This document shows positions 8,800-16,900 of a stretch of 38,171 nucleotides of DNA, one piece after another. Source of the DNA: Solirubrobacterales bacterium. Its GTDB lineage: Bacteria; Actinomycetota; Thermoleophilia; Solirubrobacterales; Solirubrobacteraceae. The notes below the pieces were generated by a model. That model was not told the origin of the DNA, ran no database searches, and saw nothing but the letters and a program-made list of their open reading frames with translations. Position 1 is the stretch's first letter; each line of letters opens with the position of its first letter. The stretch is from positions 1-38,171 of the forward strand of contig JAFAZV010000275.1 in NCBI GenBank assembly GCA_019239445.1, given 5' to 3'. Position numbers and translations under genes: made by a program.

Positions 8800-10971
8800 G
8801 TGGACGCCTTCAACCAAGAGGTGCTCGTCCACCGGACGCGCTTCGCGAGCGACGAGACCGGCTGGGCGGTCCTCGACGCGCTCGACGAGGACGGCGAGCG
8901 TGTGGTGCTGGTCGGCCCAATCGTGCACCTCGAGGAACGCGAACGAGCGCGAGTGGTCGGGACTTGGGTCGACGACAGCCGCTACGGCCTGCAGGTCAAG
9001 GTGAGCGAGGCCCGTCCGCTGCCCCCTTCGGACGTCGAGACGCTCGTCGGCTATCTGCGCCGGGTCAAGTACGTAGGCGTCAAACGAGCGCTCACACTGA
9101 TCGAGCGCTACGGAACAGACGGGATCCTCGACGCGATCGACCAGGACCCGGAGCGGGCTTTCGCCGCCGCCGGCCTGCGGGCGTCGCGCGTGGCCGAGGC
9201 CGTGGCGTCATGGCAGGAGCTACGGGTCAGTCGCCGGCTCCACCTCCTGCTCGCGCCGCATGGGCTCGCGTACCTGGTCAAGCGAATTCAGTCCGAGTAC
9301 GGTCCGGGCGCTCATCGCGTGGTCAGCGAACGTCCGTACGAGCTGACGAGCGTGTTCGGCGTCGGCTTCCTCGTCGCCGACCGGATCGCTGGTGCAGTCG
9401 GTGTCGACGATGAGGACGCGCGAGGGCTGGCCGGCGCGTTACATGTCCTCGCCGAGGCGGAGCGCGGTGGGAGCACGTGCGTGCCGCGGGAGGCGCTTCG
9501 GCAGAGATTGGGCACCCTGCTCGGCCGCGAAGTCGATGCCGCCTTCCTCGATGAGCTCGTCGCCAACGGCGATCTGATCGGCGAGGAGCAGTGGCTCTAC
9601 CGGCCGCAGACAGCAGCGCTCGAGGCCGAGCTGGCTGAGCGTGTGAGCGATCTCGTGCGGACAGGCCCGGTCCGGAGCCGCTTGCGCGCACCAAACGAGC
9701 AGGCGATGCGGAGTGCCGTCGAGGGCGCGCAGCTGACCGAGGAGCAACGCCAGGGCGTTGGCAACGCGCTGCGCCACCGTCTGTCGCTGATCACCGGCGG
9801 CCCGGGGACGGGGAAGACGGCGTCGATCCGGACGATCGCCGCGCTCGCACGCTCTCAAGGCGCGAGCGTCATACTCGCCGCACCCACCGGGCGGGCGGCA
9901 ATCCGCATGAGCGAGGCCAGTGGCGTGGCCGCGCGTACCGTGCACGCAGCGCTCGGTTGGGTTCCGGGCGAGGGTCCGACACACGACGAGGACGACCCGC
10001 TTGCGACCGACCTGCTGATCGTCGACGAGACGTCGATGGCGAACCTCGAGTTGCTCGTCACGCTGTTGCGCGCGGTGGCGGCCCGCACCCACGTGGTCCT
10101 CGTGGGCGACGCCGACCAGCTCGCGCCCGTAGGCGCCGGCAAGCCGTTCGCGGAGCTGGTCGAGTCAGGCCGGGTGCCGACTACCCGTCTCACGCACATC
10201 TTTCGTCAGGCCGCCGGGAGCATGATCGTTCAGGGCGCCCACGCGGTTCGGCGAGGCAACGCGCCGGATTTCCGTCCCGCGCCGGGCATGCGGCGTGACC
10301 TGTTCCTGGCCCAGCAGCCGGATCCGCACGCAGCGCTGGCGGAGATCGTGTCGCTGGTGAGCGACCGCCTGCCGCGCTACTACGAGGTGGATCCCGTCCG
10401 CGATATCCAGGTGTTCGCGCCCGTCTACCGAGGTGAGCTCGGGATCGACGCCATCAACGCGGCGCTGCGGGACGCGCTCAATCCGGACGGCGAGCCGGTG
10501 CGGGGTGGCCGGCTGCGGATCGGCGACAAGCTGATGATGACGGGGCGCAACCTGCACGAGCTCGGGCTGATGAACGGGACGCTGCTGCGGCTGGTGGACG
10601 AGGTGTCGGGTAACGAGGACAGCGAGGCGCTCGTCCTCGCCTCGGAGGAGGCCGTGTTTCGCTTGCCGCCCGAGGAAGCTGACCGGCTGCGGCTCGCCTA
10701 CGCGTGCTCGGTCCACCGCGGACAGGGAATCGAGCTGCCGGTGGCCGTGATTGTTGCCCACCCGGCGGCAGGCGCCTTCTTCCTAAGACGCGAGATGCTC
10801 TACACGGCGATGACGCGGGCAAAGCTCGCGACCGTGCTAGTCGGGATGCGCGAGGTCGTCGCACGGGCAGCGCAGGTGCCTGACACGGGCCGACGCCACA
10901 GCCGACTGGCAGAGAGACTAGGTTTCCACGGCACTGAACAGGCACCGGTCAAGGCAACGGAGGTGAGCTGA
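8800..10971 (+). CDS. RecD2-like SF1 helicase (RecD/TraA family)
   Basis: Walker A LITGGPGTGKTASIRTI, Walker B LLIVDETSMANLELL, VLVGDADQLAPVGAGKPF, and C-terminal AYACSVHRGQGIELPVAVIV...LYTAMTRAK. Confidence 0.93.
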   Translation: MDAFNQEVLVHRTRFASDETGWAVLDALDEDGERVVLVGPIVHLEERERARVVGTWVDDSRYGLQVKVSEARPLPPSDVETLVGYLRRVKYVGVKRALTLIERYGTDGILDAIDQDPERAFAAAGLRASRVAEAVASWQELRVSRRLHLLLAPHGLAYLVKRIQSEYGPGAHRVVSERPYELTSVFGVGFLVADRIAGAVGVDDEDARGLAGALHVLAEAERGGSTCVPREALRQRLGTLLGREVDAAFLDELVANGDLIGEEQWLYRPQTAALEAELAERVSDLVRTGPVRSRLRAPNEQAMRSAVEGAQLTEEQRQGVGNALRHRLSLITGGPGTGKTASIRTIAALARSQGASVILAAPTGRAAIRMSEASGVAARTVHAALGWVPGEGPTHDEDDPLATDLLIVDETSMANLELLVTLLRAVAARTHVVLVGDADQLAPVGAGKPFAELVESGRVPTTRLTHIFRQAAGSMIVQGAHAVRRGNAPDFRPAPGMRRDLFLAQQPDPHAALAEIVSLVSDRLPRYYEVDPVRDIQVFAPVYRGELGIDAINAALRDALNPDGEPVRGGRLRIGDKLMMTGRNLHELGLMNGTLLRLVDEVSGNEDSEALVLASEEAVFRLPPEEADRLRLAYACSVHRGQGIELPVAVIVAHPAAGAFFLRREMLYTAMTRAKLATVLVGMREVVARAAQVPDTGRRHSRLAERLGFHGTEQAPVKATEVS

Positions 10972-11877
10972 ATCTCGCTGCGCAAGTTTGAGATCGTCTC
11001 GCGGGACGGCGGAACGGTGGCCCAGCTTGTGCCCGGGGCGGCGATGCTGTGTTGCTCGCTCACCGTCGACGGCGAGGAGCTACTCGACTCCGGGCACGGC
11101 GTCGACGCGTACGCCGAGCGCGGCAAGACGATGGGTGTCCCGCTCCTCTATCCCTGGGCGAACCGGCTCGCCGAGTTCGCGTACAGCGCCGCCGGAAAGG
11201 AGGTACTGCTGCCAGAAGACCGCAGCCGCCTTCCGGCCGACCCGAACGGGCTGCCGATCCACGGCGTGATCCCCAACCTGATGCGCTTCGAAGCTGGAGC
11301 ACGCGAGAATGGCAGCGCGCTGACGGGGCGCCTGGACTGGAGCACGCCGGAGCTGCTCGAGCTGTTCCCGTACGCGCATGAAGTGAGTCTCGAGGCGCGC
11401 GTGGACACCGGCAGCTTGACGATCGCAACCACGGTCAGAGCAAGCGGCCGAGACCGAGTGCCGGTCTCGTTTGGATTTCACCCGTATCTGCGCCTCCCAG
11501 GCGGGCGCGAATCGTGCCGGTTGACGTTTCCACCGGCGGAGCACCTGATCCTCGACGACCGCATGCTTCCGAGTGGAGCCGCCGAACCCGCACAGGCGGG
11601 CGAGCTGGAGCTAGCTGGCAGGGTGTTCGACGATGCGTTCAAACCGCACCGACAACCCACTCGCTATGCCGTCGCGGCAGCCGGACGAGAGATCGCGCTG
11701 GAGCTGCAGGAGGGATTCCCCTACTCGCAGGTCTACGCGCCGGAGGGTAAAGACTTCATCTGCTTCGAGCCGATGACCGCGCCGGCGAACGCGCTGCGCA
11801 GCGGCGAGGGACTCTCGGTGCTGGAGCCGGGCAACACGCACCGCGCTGTGTTCAGCGTCACGGCCTTCCGCGCGTAG
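10972..11877 (+). CDS. Aldose 1-epimerase-like protein; start codon uncertain (ATC 10972, CTG 10978 or GTG 11017)
   Basis: GVPLLYPWANRLAEF, NGLPIHGVI, VSFGFHPYLRLPG, VYAPEGKDFICFEPMTAPANAL. FEIVSRDGGTVAQLVPGAAML before and across GTG 11017 looks like part of the fold. GGAGGTGA at 10959-10966 lies 5 nt upstream of ATC 10972. Confidence 0.85.
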   Translation: MSLRKFEIVSRDGGTVAQLVPGAAMLCCSLTVDGEELLDSGHGVDAYAERGKTMGVPLLYPWANRLAEFAYSAAGKEVLLPEDRSRLPADPNGLPIHGVIPNLMRFEAGARENGSALTGRLDWSTPELLELFPYAHEVSLEARVDTGSLTIATTVRASGRDRVPVSFGFHPYLRLPGGRESCRLTFPPAEHLILDDRMLPSGAAEPAQAGELELAGRVFDDAFKPHRQPTRYAVAAAGREIALELQEGFPYSQVYAPEGKDFICFEPMTAPANALRSGEGLSVLEPGNTHRAVFSVTAFRA

Positions 11878-11936
11878 CTACGCGCTGAGCGTGTGCAAAC
11901 TTTTTTGCCGACGCCACAACGGGTACCTGTCTTGTG

Positions 11937-12344
11937 ATGCTTCAGGATGCCAAGGAGATGCTGAAACTAGAGGTTCCCTGCACGCCGCAGGCGGCCTCGA
12001 TCGTTCGCAACGCGATGGAAGACTTAGACGGGCTCGGCTGGATTCTTGGCGACGCGATGCTGGTCGCGAGCGAGCTCGTTAACAACGGCGTCATGCACTC
12101 CGGCTGCGACTCACGCCAGACGCTCCAGATCCGCGTCTTGCGCGACGGCGACGGGATCGTGATATCGGCGCGCGATCCGGGATGCTCGGGGCGCAAAGCC
12201 ACGGCGCTGGATCAGACGATTGAGGTGGGCGGTGGCCTCGGCCTGGTGATCGTCGACGCGCTCGCGCGCCGGTGGGGCAGCGAGCGCCGGGGCGGCTACC
12301 GCGTCTGGGCCGAGCTAGCCGCGGACATCGTTCCGCCGGTCTGA
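11937..12344 (+). CDS. ATP-binding protein, HATPase_c / anti-sigma-regulatory-factor-like (RsbW-like fold)
   Basis: LVASELVNNGVMHSG, ISARDPGCSG, GGLGLVIVDALARRWG. Confidence 0.85.
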   Translation: MLQDAKEMLKLEVPCTPQAASIVRNAMEDLDGLGWILGDAMLVASELVNNGVMHSGCDSRQTLQIRVLRDGDGIVISARDPGCSGRKATALDQTIEVGGGLGLVIVDALARRWGSERRGGYRVWAELAADIVPPV

Positions 12345-12433
12345 TTACTGACTCATCCGGCGGGGTAAACACCCGGCGACCGGCGGACGTCGCGTGCGAC
12401 GTCGCATCAGGAACTTCCCTCTCCTCCTGTGCG

Positions 12434-12467
12434 CTCGGCGGGACGTTTCCCTCTCCGTCCCGCCGAG
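12434..12467. terminator. Perfect 12-bp inverted repeat, possible bidirectional terminator between convergent genes
   Basis: ctcggcgggacg (12434-12445) / 10-nt loop / cgtcccgccgag (12456-12467). A second hairpin, gacgtcgc-gt-gcgacgtc, is at 12386-12403. Lies between stops at 12344 (+) and 12513 (-). Confidence 0.6.
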
Positions 12468-12512
12468 TCCGTCTGCCCGCAATCCGGCCACGCTGAAGAT
12501 CGCGCGAGGTAG

Positions 12513-12995
12513 TCACGCAGGCGCTGAGGCGAACGCTTCGGTCACCGCGTTCAGACGATGCGCCTCCAGGCCTTCGAGCTGGCGCTCCGCTCGTGCCGCC
12601 AGCTGCTCCACGTGAACGCCGGCCGCCGCCGTCTTGTCCAGTTCGAGCCGCTCGAGCGAACGCCACAGCGCCAGGTTCGCTCGCACGATCAGGCTCAGAC
12701 CCTCGAGCTCGACGACGCGGCTGAGCGGCGAGTAGCCACGCAGGCGCCCGTTCGGCTTCAGGCGACCGACCTTCTCGGCCGACCAGCCGGCGCCGACCTT
12801 GAGTGGGTCGCTCCTGACCCCGAGCGCGCGCATGACCTTGCGCAGCGCCTGCCGATCCTCGTCGAGCTCGCGGGCCAGAGTCTCGAGGAACGGGGCGTAG
12901 CTCGTGTCACGATTGCTCTTCGCCGAGCGCCGCGCGAGCTCGCGCGCGCCGACCGCGGTCGCGAGGTGGTCGTTGAGGTAGATGGCCAGGAGCAT
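12513..12995 (-). CDS. Conserved hypothetical protein, possibly helical/ferritin-like
   Basis: 160-aa ORF MLLAIYLNDHLATAVGARELARRSAKSNRDTSYAPFLETLARELDEDRQALRKVMRALG; regularly spaced E/H residues suggest a helical bundle. Confidence 0.7.
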   Translation of the reverse strand: MLLAIYLNDHLATAVGARELARRSAKSNRDTSYAPFLETLARELDEDRQALRKVMRALGVRSDPLKVGAGWSAEKVGRLKPNGRLRGYSPLSRVVELEGLSLIVRANLALWRSLERLELDKTAAAGVHVEQLAARAERQLEGLEAHRLNAVTEAFASAPA

Positions 12996-13125
12996 GAACT
13001 CGTAGGTGGCAGGGCAACGGCCGGTGCCAGGATGACGGCCCGAACCGCTGCCGTGCCTCTACCCGTTATCTCGAAGGCTGTGCACGGACGGGCAGATTTA
13101 GCTTGCGGCGGGTATCCACCGGGTC

Positions 13126-13809
13126 ATGGCGCTCGAGCCAAAACTGATCGACGTGACCGTGCCCGCCCGGCCGGCGGCAGCAGTGCTCGTGCTGCACGGC
13201 GGCGGATCCCGGCGGGGGAACATGATGGTCAGTCCGGCGCAGCTATCGGTCTTGCGGATGGTGCCGATCGCGCATCGGATCGCGCGCGTCGGCGCCGACC
13301 GGCTGGCTGTGTTCCGGCTGCTCAACTCCAGACGCGGCTGGGACACCCAGCACACGCCGGTTCAGGACGCGCACTGGGCGCTGGATGAAATCGCCGGTCG
13401 CCTCGGTCCGCATCTGCCGACCTGCCTGGTGGGACACTCACTTGGTGGCCGTGCCGCGTTGCTCGCAGCCGGACGTCCGGAGGTCCGGAGCGTCGTGGCG
13501 CTCGCGCCGTGGGTGTACGCGGACGATGTCGCCGATGAGCTGTCTGGAGAGCGGATCCTGATCGTGCACGGCTCGCAGGACCGGGTTGCGAGTCCCGAGC
13601 GCTCGGCCGCGCTGGCTCGCCGCCTGAGCGCTCAGGCCGAAGTCGCGTTCATCACCGTGCGCGGCGGCAAGCACGCGATGCTCGCCCGCCATGCCGTGTT
13701 CACCGGTTTGACGACCGAGTTCGTCGCCGCCACGCTGCTCGGCGTCTCCGAGGACAGGGACGGGGCGATCGCGCGCGTCGAGGCGGGCGAGAACTGGATT
13801 GCCGTGTGA
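13126..13809 (+). CDS. Alpha/beta hydrolase
   Basis: VLVLHGGGSRRG, nucleophile elbow LVGHSLGGRAAL, ILIVHGSQDRVASPERS, GGKHAML. Confidence 0.88.
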   Translation: MALEPKLIDVTVPARPAAAVLVLHGGGSRRGNMMVSPAQLSVLRMVPIAHRIARVGADRLAVFRLLNSRRGWDTQHTPVQDAHWALDEIAGRLGPHLPTCLVGHSLGGRAALLAAGRPEVRSVVALAPWVYADDVADELSGERILIVHGSQDRVASPERSAALARRLSAQAEVAFITVRGGKHAMLARHAVFTGLTTEFVAATLLGVSEDRDGAIARVEAGENWIAV

Positions 13810-13872
13810 TCCGAAGAGGTCGTTCTCGAAGCCAAGCGTGATGGCACTCGTGCGGGAGGACAGGTAGTCGCC

Positions 13873-14325
13873 GTGGAAGTGGTTTCGGTCCTCGAGGAGG
13901 TGCGGACAGCGGCGACGCGGTCCGGCAACACGCGTTACGTCGCGCGTGACTCGGACGGCAACGAGTACACGACGTTCCGAGAGACGATCGGCGAGCGCGC
14001 AAAAGAGCTGCGGGGCCAGCGGGTCCGGATCACCTACCACGAGGAGCAGCGCGCGCAGTACACGAACGTCTACCTCGACAAGCTCGAGCCGCTGCCCGCA
14101 GACGAGACGTCTGGGGGGACCGACGCCAAGGAAGCAGCGTGGCGCACGGCGGTCGAGGCGGCGCCGTGGCTCGTGGGCGAACCGGGCAAGCAGGTCCCGC
14201 CCGAAGAGCTCTACGAGAAGCTCAAGCCGTTCGAGGATCGCGTCGCCGCCGACATCGAGGCGCGCCGCGACGACGAAGGCGATGCGCGGCCTCCAGACGA
14301 TCAGGGTACCGGTGGCGCGGACTAG
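13873..14325 (+). CDS. Hypothetical protein (small beta-rich N-terminus, charged C-terminus)
   Basis: 150-aa ORF MEVVSVLEEVRTAATRSGNTRYVARDSDGNEYTTFRETIGERAKELRGQRVRITYHEE...; GTG start. Confidence 0.6.
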   Translation: MEVVSVLEEVRTAATRSGNTRYVARDSDGNEYTTFRETIGERAKELRGQRVRITYHEEQRAQYTNVYLDKLEPLPADETSGGTDAKEAAWRTAVEAAPWLVGEPGKQVPPEELYEKLKPFEDRVAADIEARRDDEGDARPPDDQGTGGAD

Positions 14326-14479
14326 TCAATCCGCGTGACAGCGGCAATCACCGGCAGCGTTGGGCGCTCGCGTAGACGCTCGCCGGGGCCCGCAAATCGG
14401 CGCTCGCGTCGGTGGTGGCGCGGCGAGGCGTACCGCGGCTTCTCTCGACGCAGCGTGCTCGCGCTCGGCCCCGCCACGA

Positions 14480-14590
14480 CCAAATCGCATGCAAGCGCGG
14501 ACGGATTTCGCCACGTGCATGCGTTCGGGCGCTTTTCTCGCCAAATCGCATGCACGTAGCCCACTCGCAGATTGGTTGCATGCGATTTGG
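14480..14590. repeat. Short interspersed motif CCAAATCGCATGCAA: two direct copies and one inverted copy
   Basis: ccaaatcgcatgcaa 14480-14494; ccaaatcgcatgca 14541-14554; ttgcatgcgatttgg 14576-14590 (exact reverse complement of copy 1). Also an 11-bp inverted repeat acgtgcatgcg 14513-14523 / cgcatgcacgt 14547-14557. Confidence 0.9.
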
Positions 14591-14962
14591 GCACCCCCTT
14601 CCTCGCACGCCGGCTCAGCGCCGCAAGGCGCCTCTCACGATCGCCGTAACGTTCGCCGGCGTCAGCGGACTCGACCGCTTACGAACACCACGTCGATTTT
14701 CTCGCCGCAGTGTTCGTCAGCGCCTGAGACGGCCGACGCTGACGCACGCTACGGCGGTCGCGCGACCGGCGGCGGGCTCCGCTCGCCGCTGCGCCCGCCT
14801 CAGTCCGGTCGGGCGTACGGGTCGTTACCGGCGTCCGGTCTAAGGATCGCCCTGCAATCAATCTATGCTATAAAAGCTTGAACACAAGCAATTGCACCGG
14901 CTCCGGGTAGCGACGCGCTCGCGCTCCGGGATTCGGGGCCGGGAGGAGACTAGGAGGCTGGC

Positions 14963-15733
14963 GTGAGCCACAAGAACCTGAACCCGGTCAACTCGAAGCG
15001 GCCCAAGCGCGCCGCGATCGTCATCTCCAACCCCGGTGAGTCGACGACCACTGGGTGGCCGGTCGGCTTCTGGTGGTCGGAGCTGACGCATCCGTACTTC
15101 AAGTTCACCGAGGCGGGCTGGGAGGTCGACATCTTCAGCCCGGCCGGCGGCAAGTGCGAGGCCGATGCGATGAGCGATCCCGAGGACGCCAGCCAGTGGC
15201 AGGCCGAGGACGTGATCAGCCGCGGCTACAAGCATGACCCCGGGTTCGTCAAGCGGATCGAGAGCACGCGCGGGGTGGACGAGCTGAAGGTAGAGGACTA
15301 CGACGTGCTCGTGGTCGCGGGCGGGCAGGGCCCGATGTTCACCTTCGAGAAGGCGGAGAACCTACAGCGCAAGTTCGCCGAGTTCTATGAGTCGGGCAAG
15401 GTCACCGCGGCGCTCTGCCACGGCACGGCGATTCTGCGCTACGCGAAGCTCTCGAACGGACAGCCGCTGGTGACCGGCAAGACCGTGACTGGGTTCGCGA
15501 ACGTCGAGGAGGACTTCGCCGACGAGGCGGTGTGGGATGCCGGGGCGCTTGAGCGCGACAAGCACGTGATGCCCTGGCGGATCGAAGACGAGGTGAAGAA
15601 GCTCGGCGCCAACTACATCCAAGCCGGGCTGTGGAAGGGCTTCGCGGTCCGCGACGGCAATCTCGTCACAGGACAGCAGAACTTCAGCGGCAGCGAGGTC
15701 GCGGATGTGATCCTCGAGGCGGTAGGCCGTTGA
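14963..15733 (+). CDS. DJ-1/PfpI-superfamily type 1 glutamine amidotransferase-like protein (Hsp31-like)
   Basis: AAIVISNPGES...PVGFWWSELTHPYFKFTEAGWEVDIFSPAGG, YDVLVVAGGQGPMF, nucleophile motif AALCHGTAILRYA. Confidence 0.9.
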   Translation: MSHKNLNPVNSKRPKRAAIVISNPGESTTTGWPVGFWWSELTHPYFKFTEAGWEVDIFSPAGGKCEADAMSDPEDASQWQAEDVISRGYKHDPGFVKRIESTRGVDELKVEDYDVLVVAGGQGPMFTFEKAENLQRKFAEFYESGKVTAALCHGTAILRYAKLSNGQPLVTGKTVTGFANVEEDFADEAVWDAGALERDKHVMPWRIEDEVKKLGANYIQAGLWKGFAVRDGNLVTGQQNFSGSEVADVILEAVGR

Positions 15734-15788
15734 GGGCTCATGCGGCTGCATGCGCCGTGAGGCGGCGCGGGCTGGGGGCGCGGACGAG

Positions 15789-16721
15789 CTAGACCACGTG
15801 CAGCCCGCGCGCGGTCACACCCGGCGTAGCGGCGAGCGAACGCTCCACCGGCTCCGCATGCGTCATTCGTACCGTCACATGGCGTGACTCGTTTCCGCGC
15901 CAGAGCTCCAGGCGCAGGCGACGGCTCTTCGCCGCGTCATCGATCGCCGCGTACAGCGACGCGATCGACCGCAGCTCGCGCCGGCCGGCGCGCGTCAGCA
16001 GGTCGCCGGTCGTGACGCCGGCACCAGCCGCGGGCCCGCCCTCTTCGGCTTTACGCACGAGCAGGGCGGGCAGCGCCGGCAGACCCACCGAGCTGCGCAT
16101 CGTGATCGCCTCGTGGGCTGGAGCCAGGACCAGGCCCAGACGGAGAGGTGCGGCATGGGGTGGCAGAGAGCCTTCGAACTCGACCAGCAGCTTGCGGAGC
16201 AGCGCAGCCAGCACCTCCTCCTCCTCAGCGCTGAGCGCGGACAAAAGCCGTCGTTCGTTGCCGAGGTGAGCCGGAACAACGCGTTCGAAGAGCTCACGCC
16301 CGGCGTCCGTCAGCGCAATTAGCGTGTTGCGCTTGAGCTCGGGATCCGGAGTGCGGGTGACCAAGCCTTCCTCCACGAGCCGGTCGATACGCACGCTGAT
16401 CGTGCCCGATGTGAGGCCGAGCTCGTCCATCAGGCGCCGCTGGCTGACGCCGCGCTCGCCGCCGATCCGTGCCAGCGTCACGAGCACCGCGAAGTTCGAG
16501 GGGCTCAGCCCGTAGGCCGCGAACAGCGTGCTCAGCTCAGCGTCGATGTGGCTGCGCACGCGGCCGAGGCGGGCGATCACCCCCACGGGAGAGAAATCGA
16601 GCTCAGGACGACGCGCGGCCCACGAGGCGAGCAACGCATCGACGGAGTCGCGCGGAATGCAGTGATGGTCCCATCGGCCGTTGTCTCGATGTGCAGACCG
16701 TGAAGACACCGAGTCGAGCAT
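15789..16721 (-). CDS. MarR-family transcriptional regulator with C-terminal PDZ-like domain
   Basis: N-terminal wHTH: LSPSNFAVLVTLARIGGERGVSQRRLMDELGLTSGTISVRIDRLVEEGLVTRTPDPELKRNTLIALTDAG. C-terminal PDZ-like: ALLVRKAEEGGPAAGAGVTTGDLLTRAGRRELRSIASLYAAIDDAAKSRRLRLELWRGNESRHVTVRM. Confidence 0.88.
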   Translation of the reverse strand: MLDSVSSRSAHRDNGRWDHHCIPRDSVDALLASWAARRPELDFSPVGVIARLGRVRSHIDAELSTLFAAYGLSPSNFAVLVTLARIGGERGVSQRRLMDELGLTSGTISVRIDRLVEEGLVTRTPDPELKRNTLIALTDAGRELFERVVPAHLGNERRLLSALSAEEEEVLAALLRKLLVEFEGSLPPHAAPLRLGLVLAPAHEAITMRSSVGLPALPALLVRKAEEGGPAAGAGVTTGDLLTRAGRRELRSIASLYAAIDDAAKSRRLRLELWRGNESRHVTVRMTHAEPVERSLAATPGVTARGLHVV

Positions 16722-16746
16722 AGGAGCTTACGTCCAGCCAAACAAC

Positions 16747-16766
16747 TTGAGACCAACCTTTGAGAC
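16747..16766. promoter_or_regulatory. Direct repeat TTGAGAC x2, 13 bp apart, upstream of the MarR-PDZ gene; possible operator
   Basis: ttgagac at 16747-16753 and 16760-16766, about 26-45 nt upstream of the minus-strand ATG at 16721, in the divergent region facing the peroxidase gene. Confidence 0.35.
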
Positions 16767-16900
16767 ATGCGAATCGTGGTTCGCCGGAGGAGCTGGCGGG
16801 ATCGCCGTGCTGCGGCCGCGAACGGCGTTTGTAGCATCGTCATGAAGGCCGTCCGTCGTCAGGCGGGCGAAGCTCGGAGAAGCCCAGCGAGGAGCGAGAC

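Noticed and set aside
11905-11926. GGGTAC with upstream T-tract before the HATPase gene as a SigB-type promoter
   Set aside because: Tempting given the anti-sigma-like product, but the -35 does not match GTTT at proper spacing; too weak to report.
14480-14590. Possible CRISPR array
   Set aside because: Only three short copies, mixed orientation, unequal spacing, and no cas genes in the window.
14348-14881. Several overlapping ORFs (14348-14608, 14360-14881, 14412-14843)
   Set aside because: Arginine/serine-rich, no recognisable motifs, overlapping in several frames; the region is better treated as intergenic with repeats.
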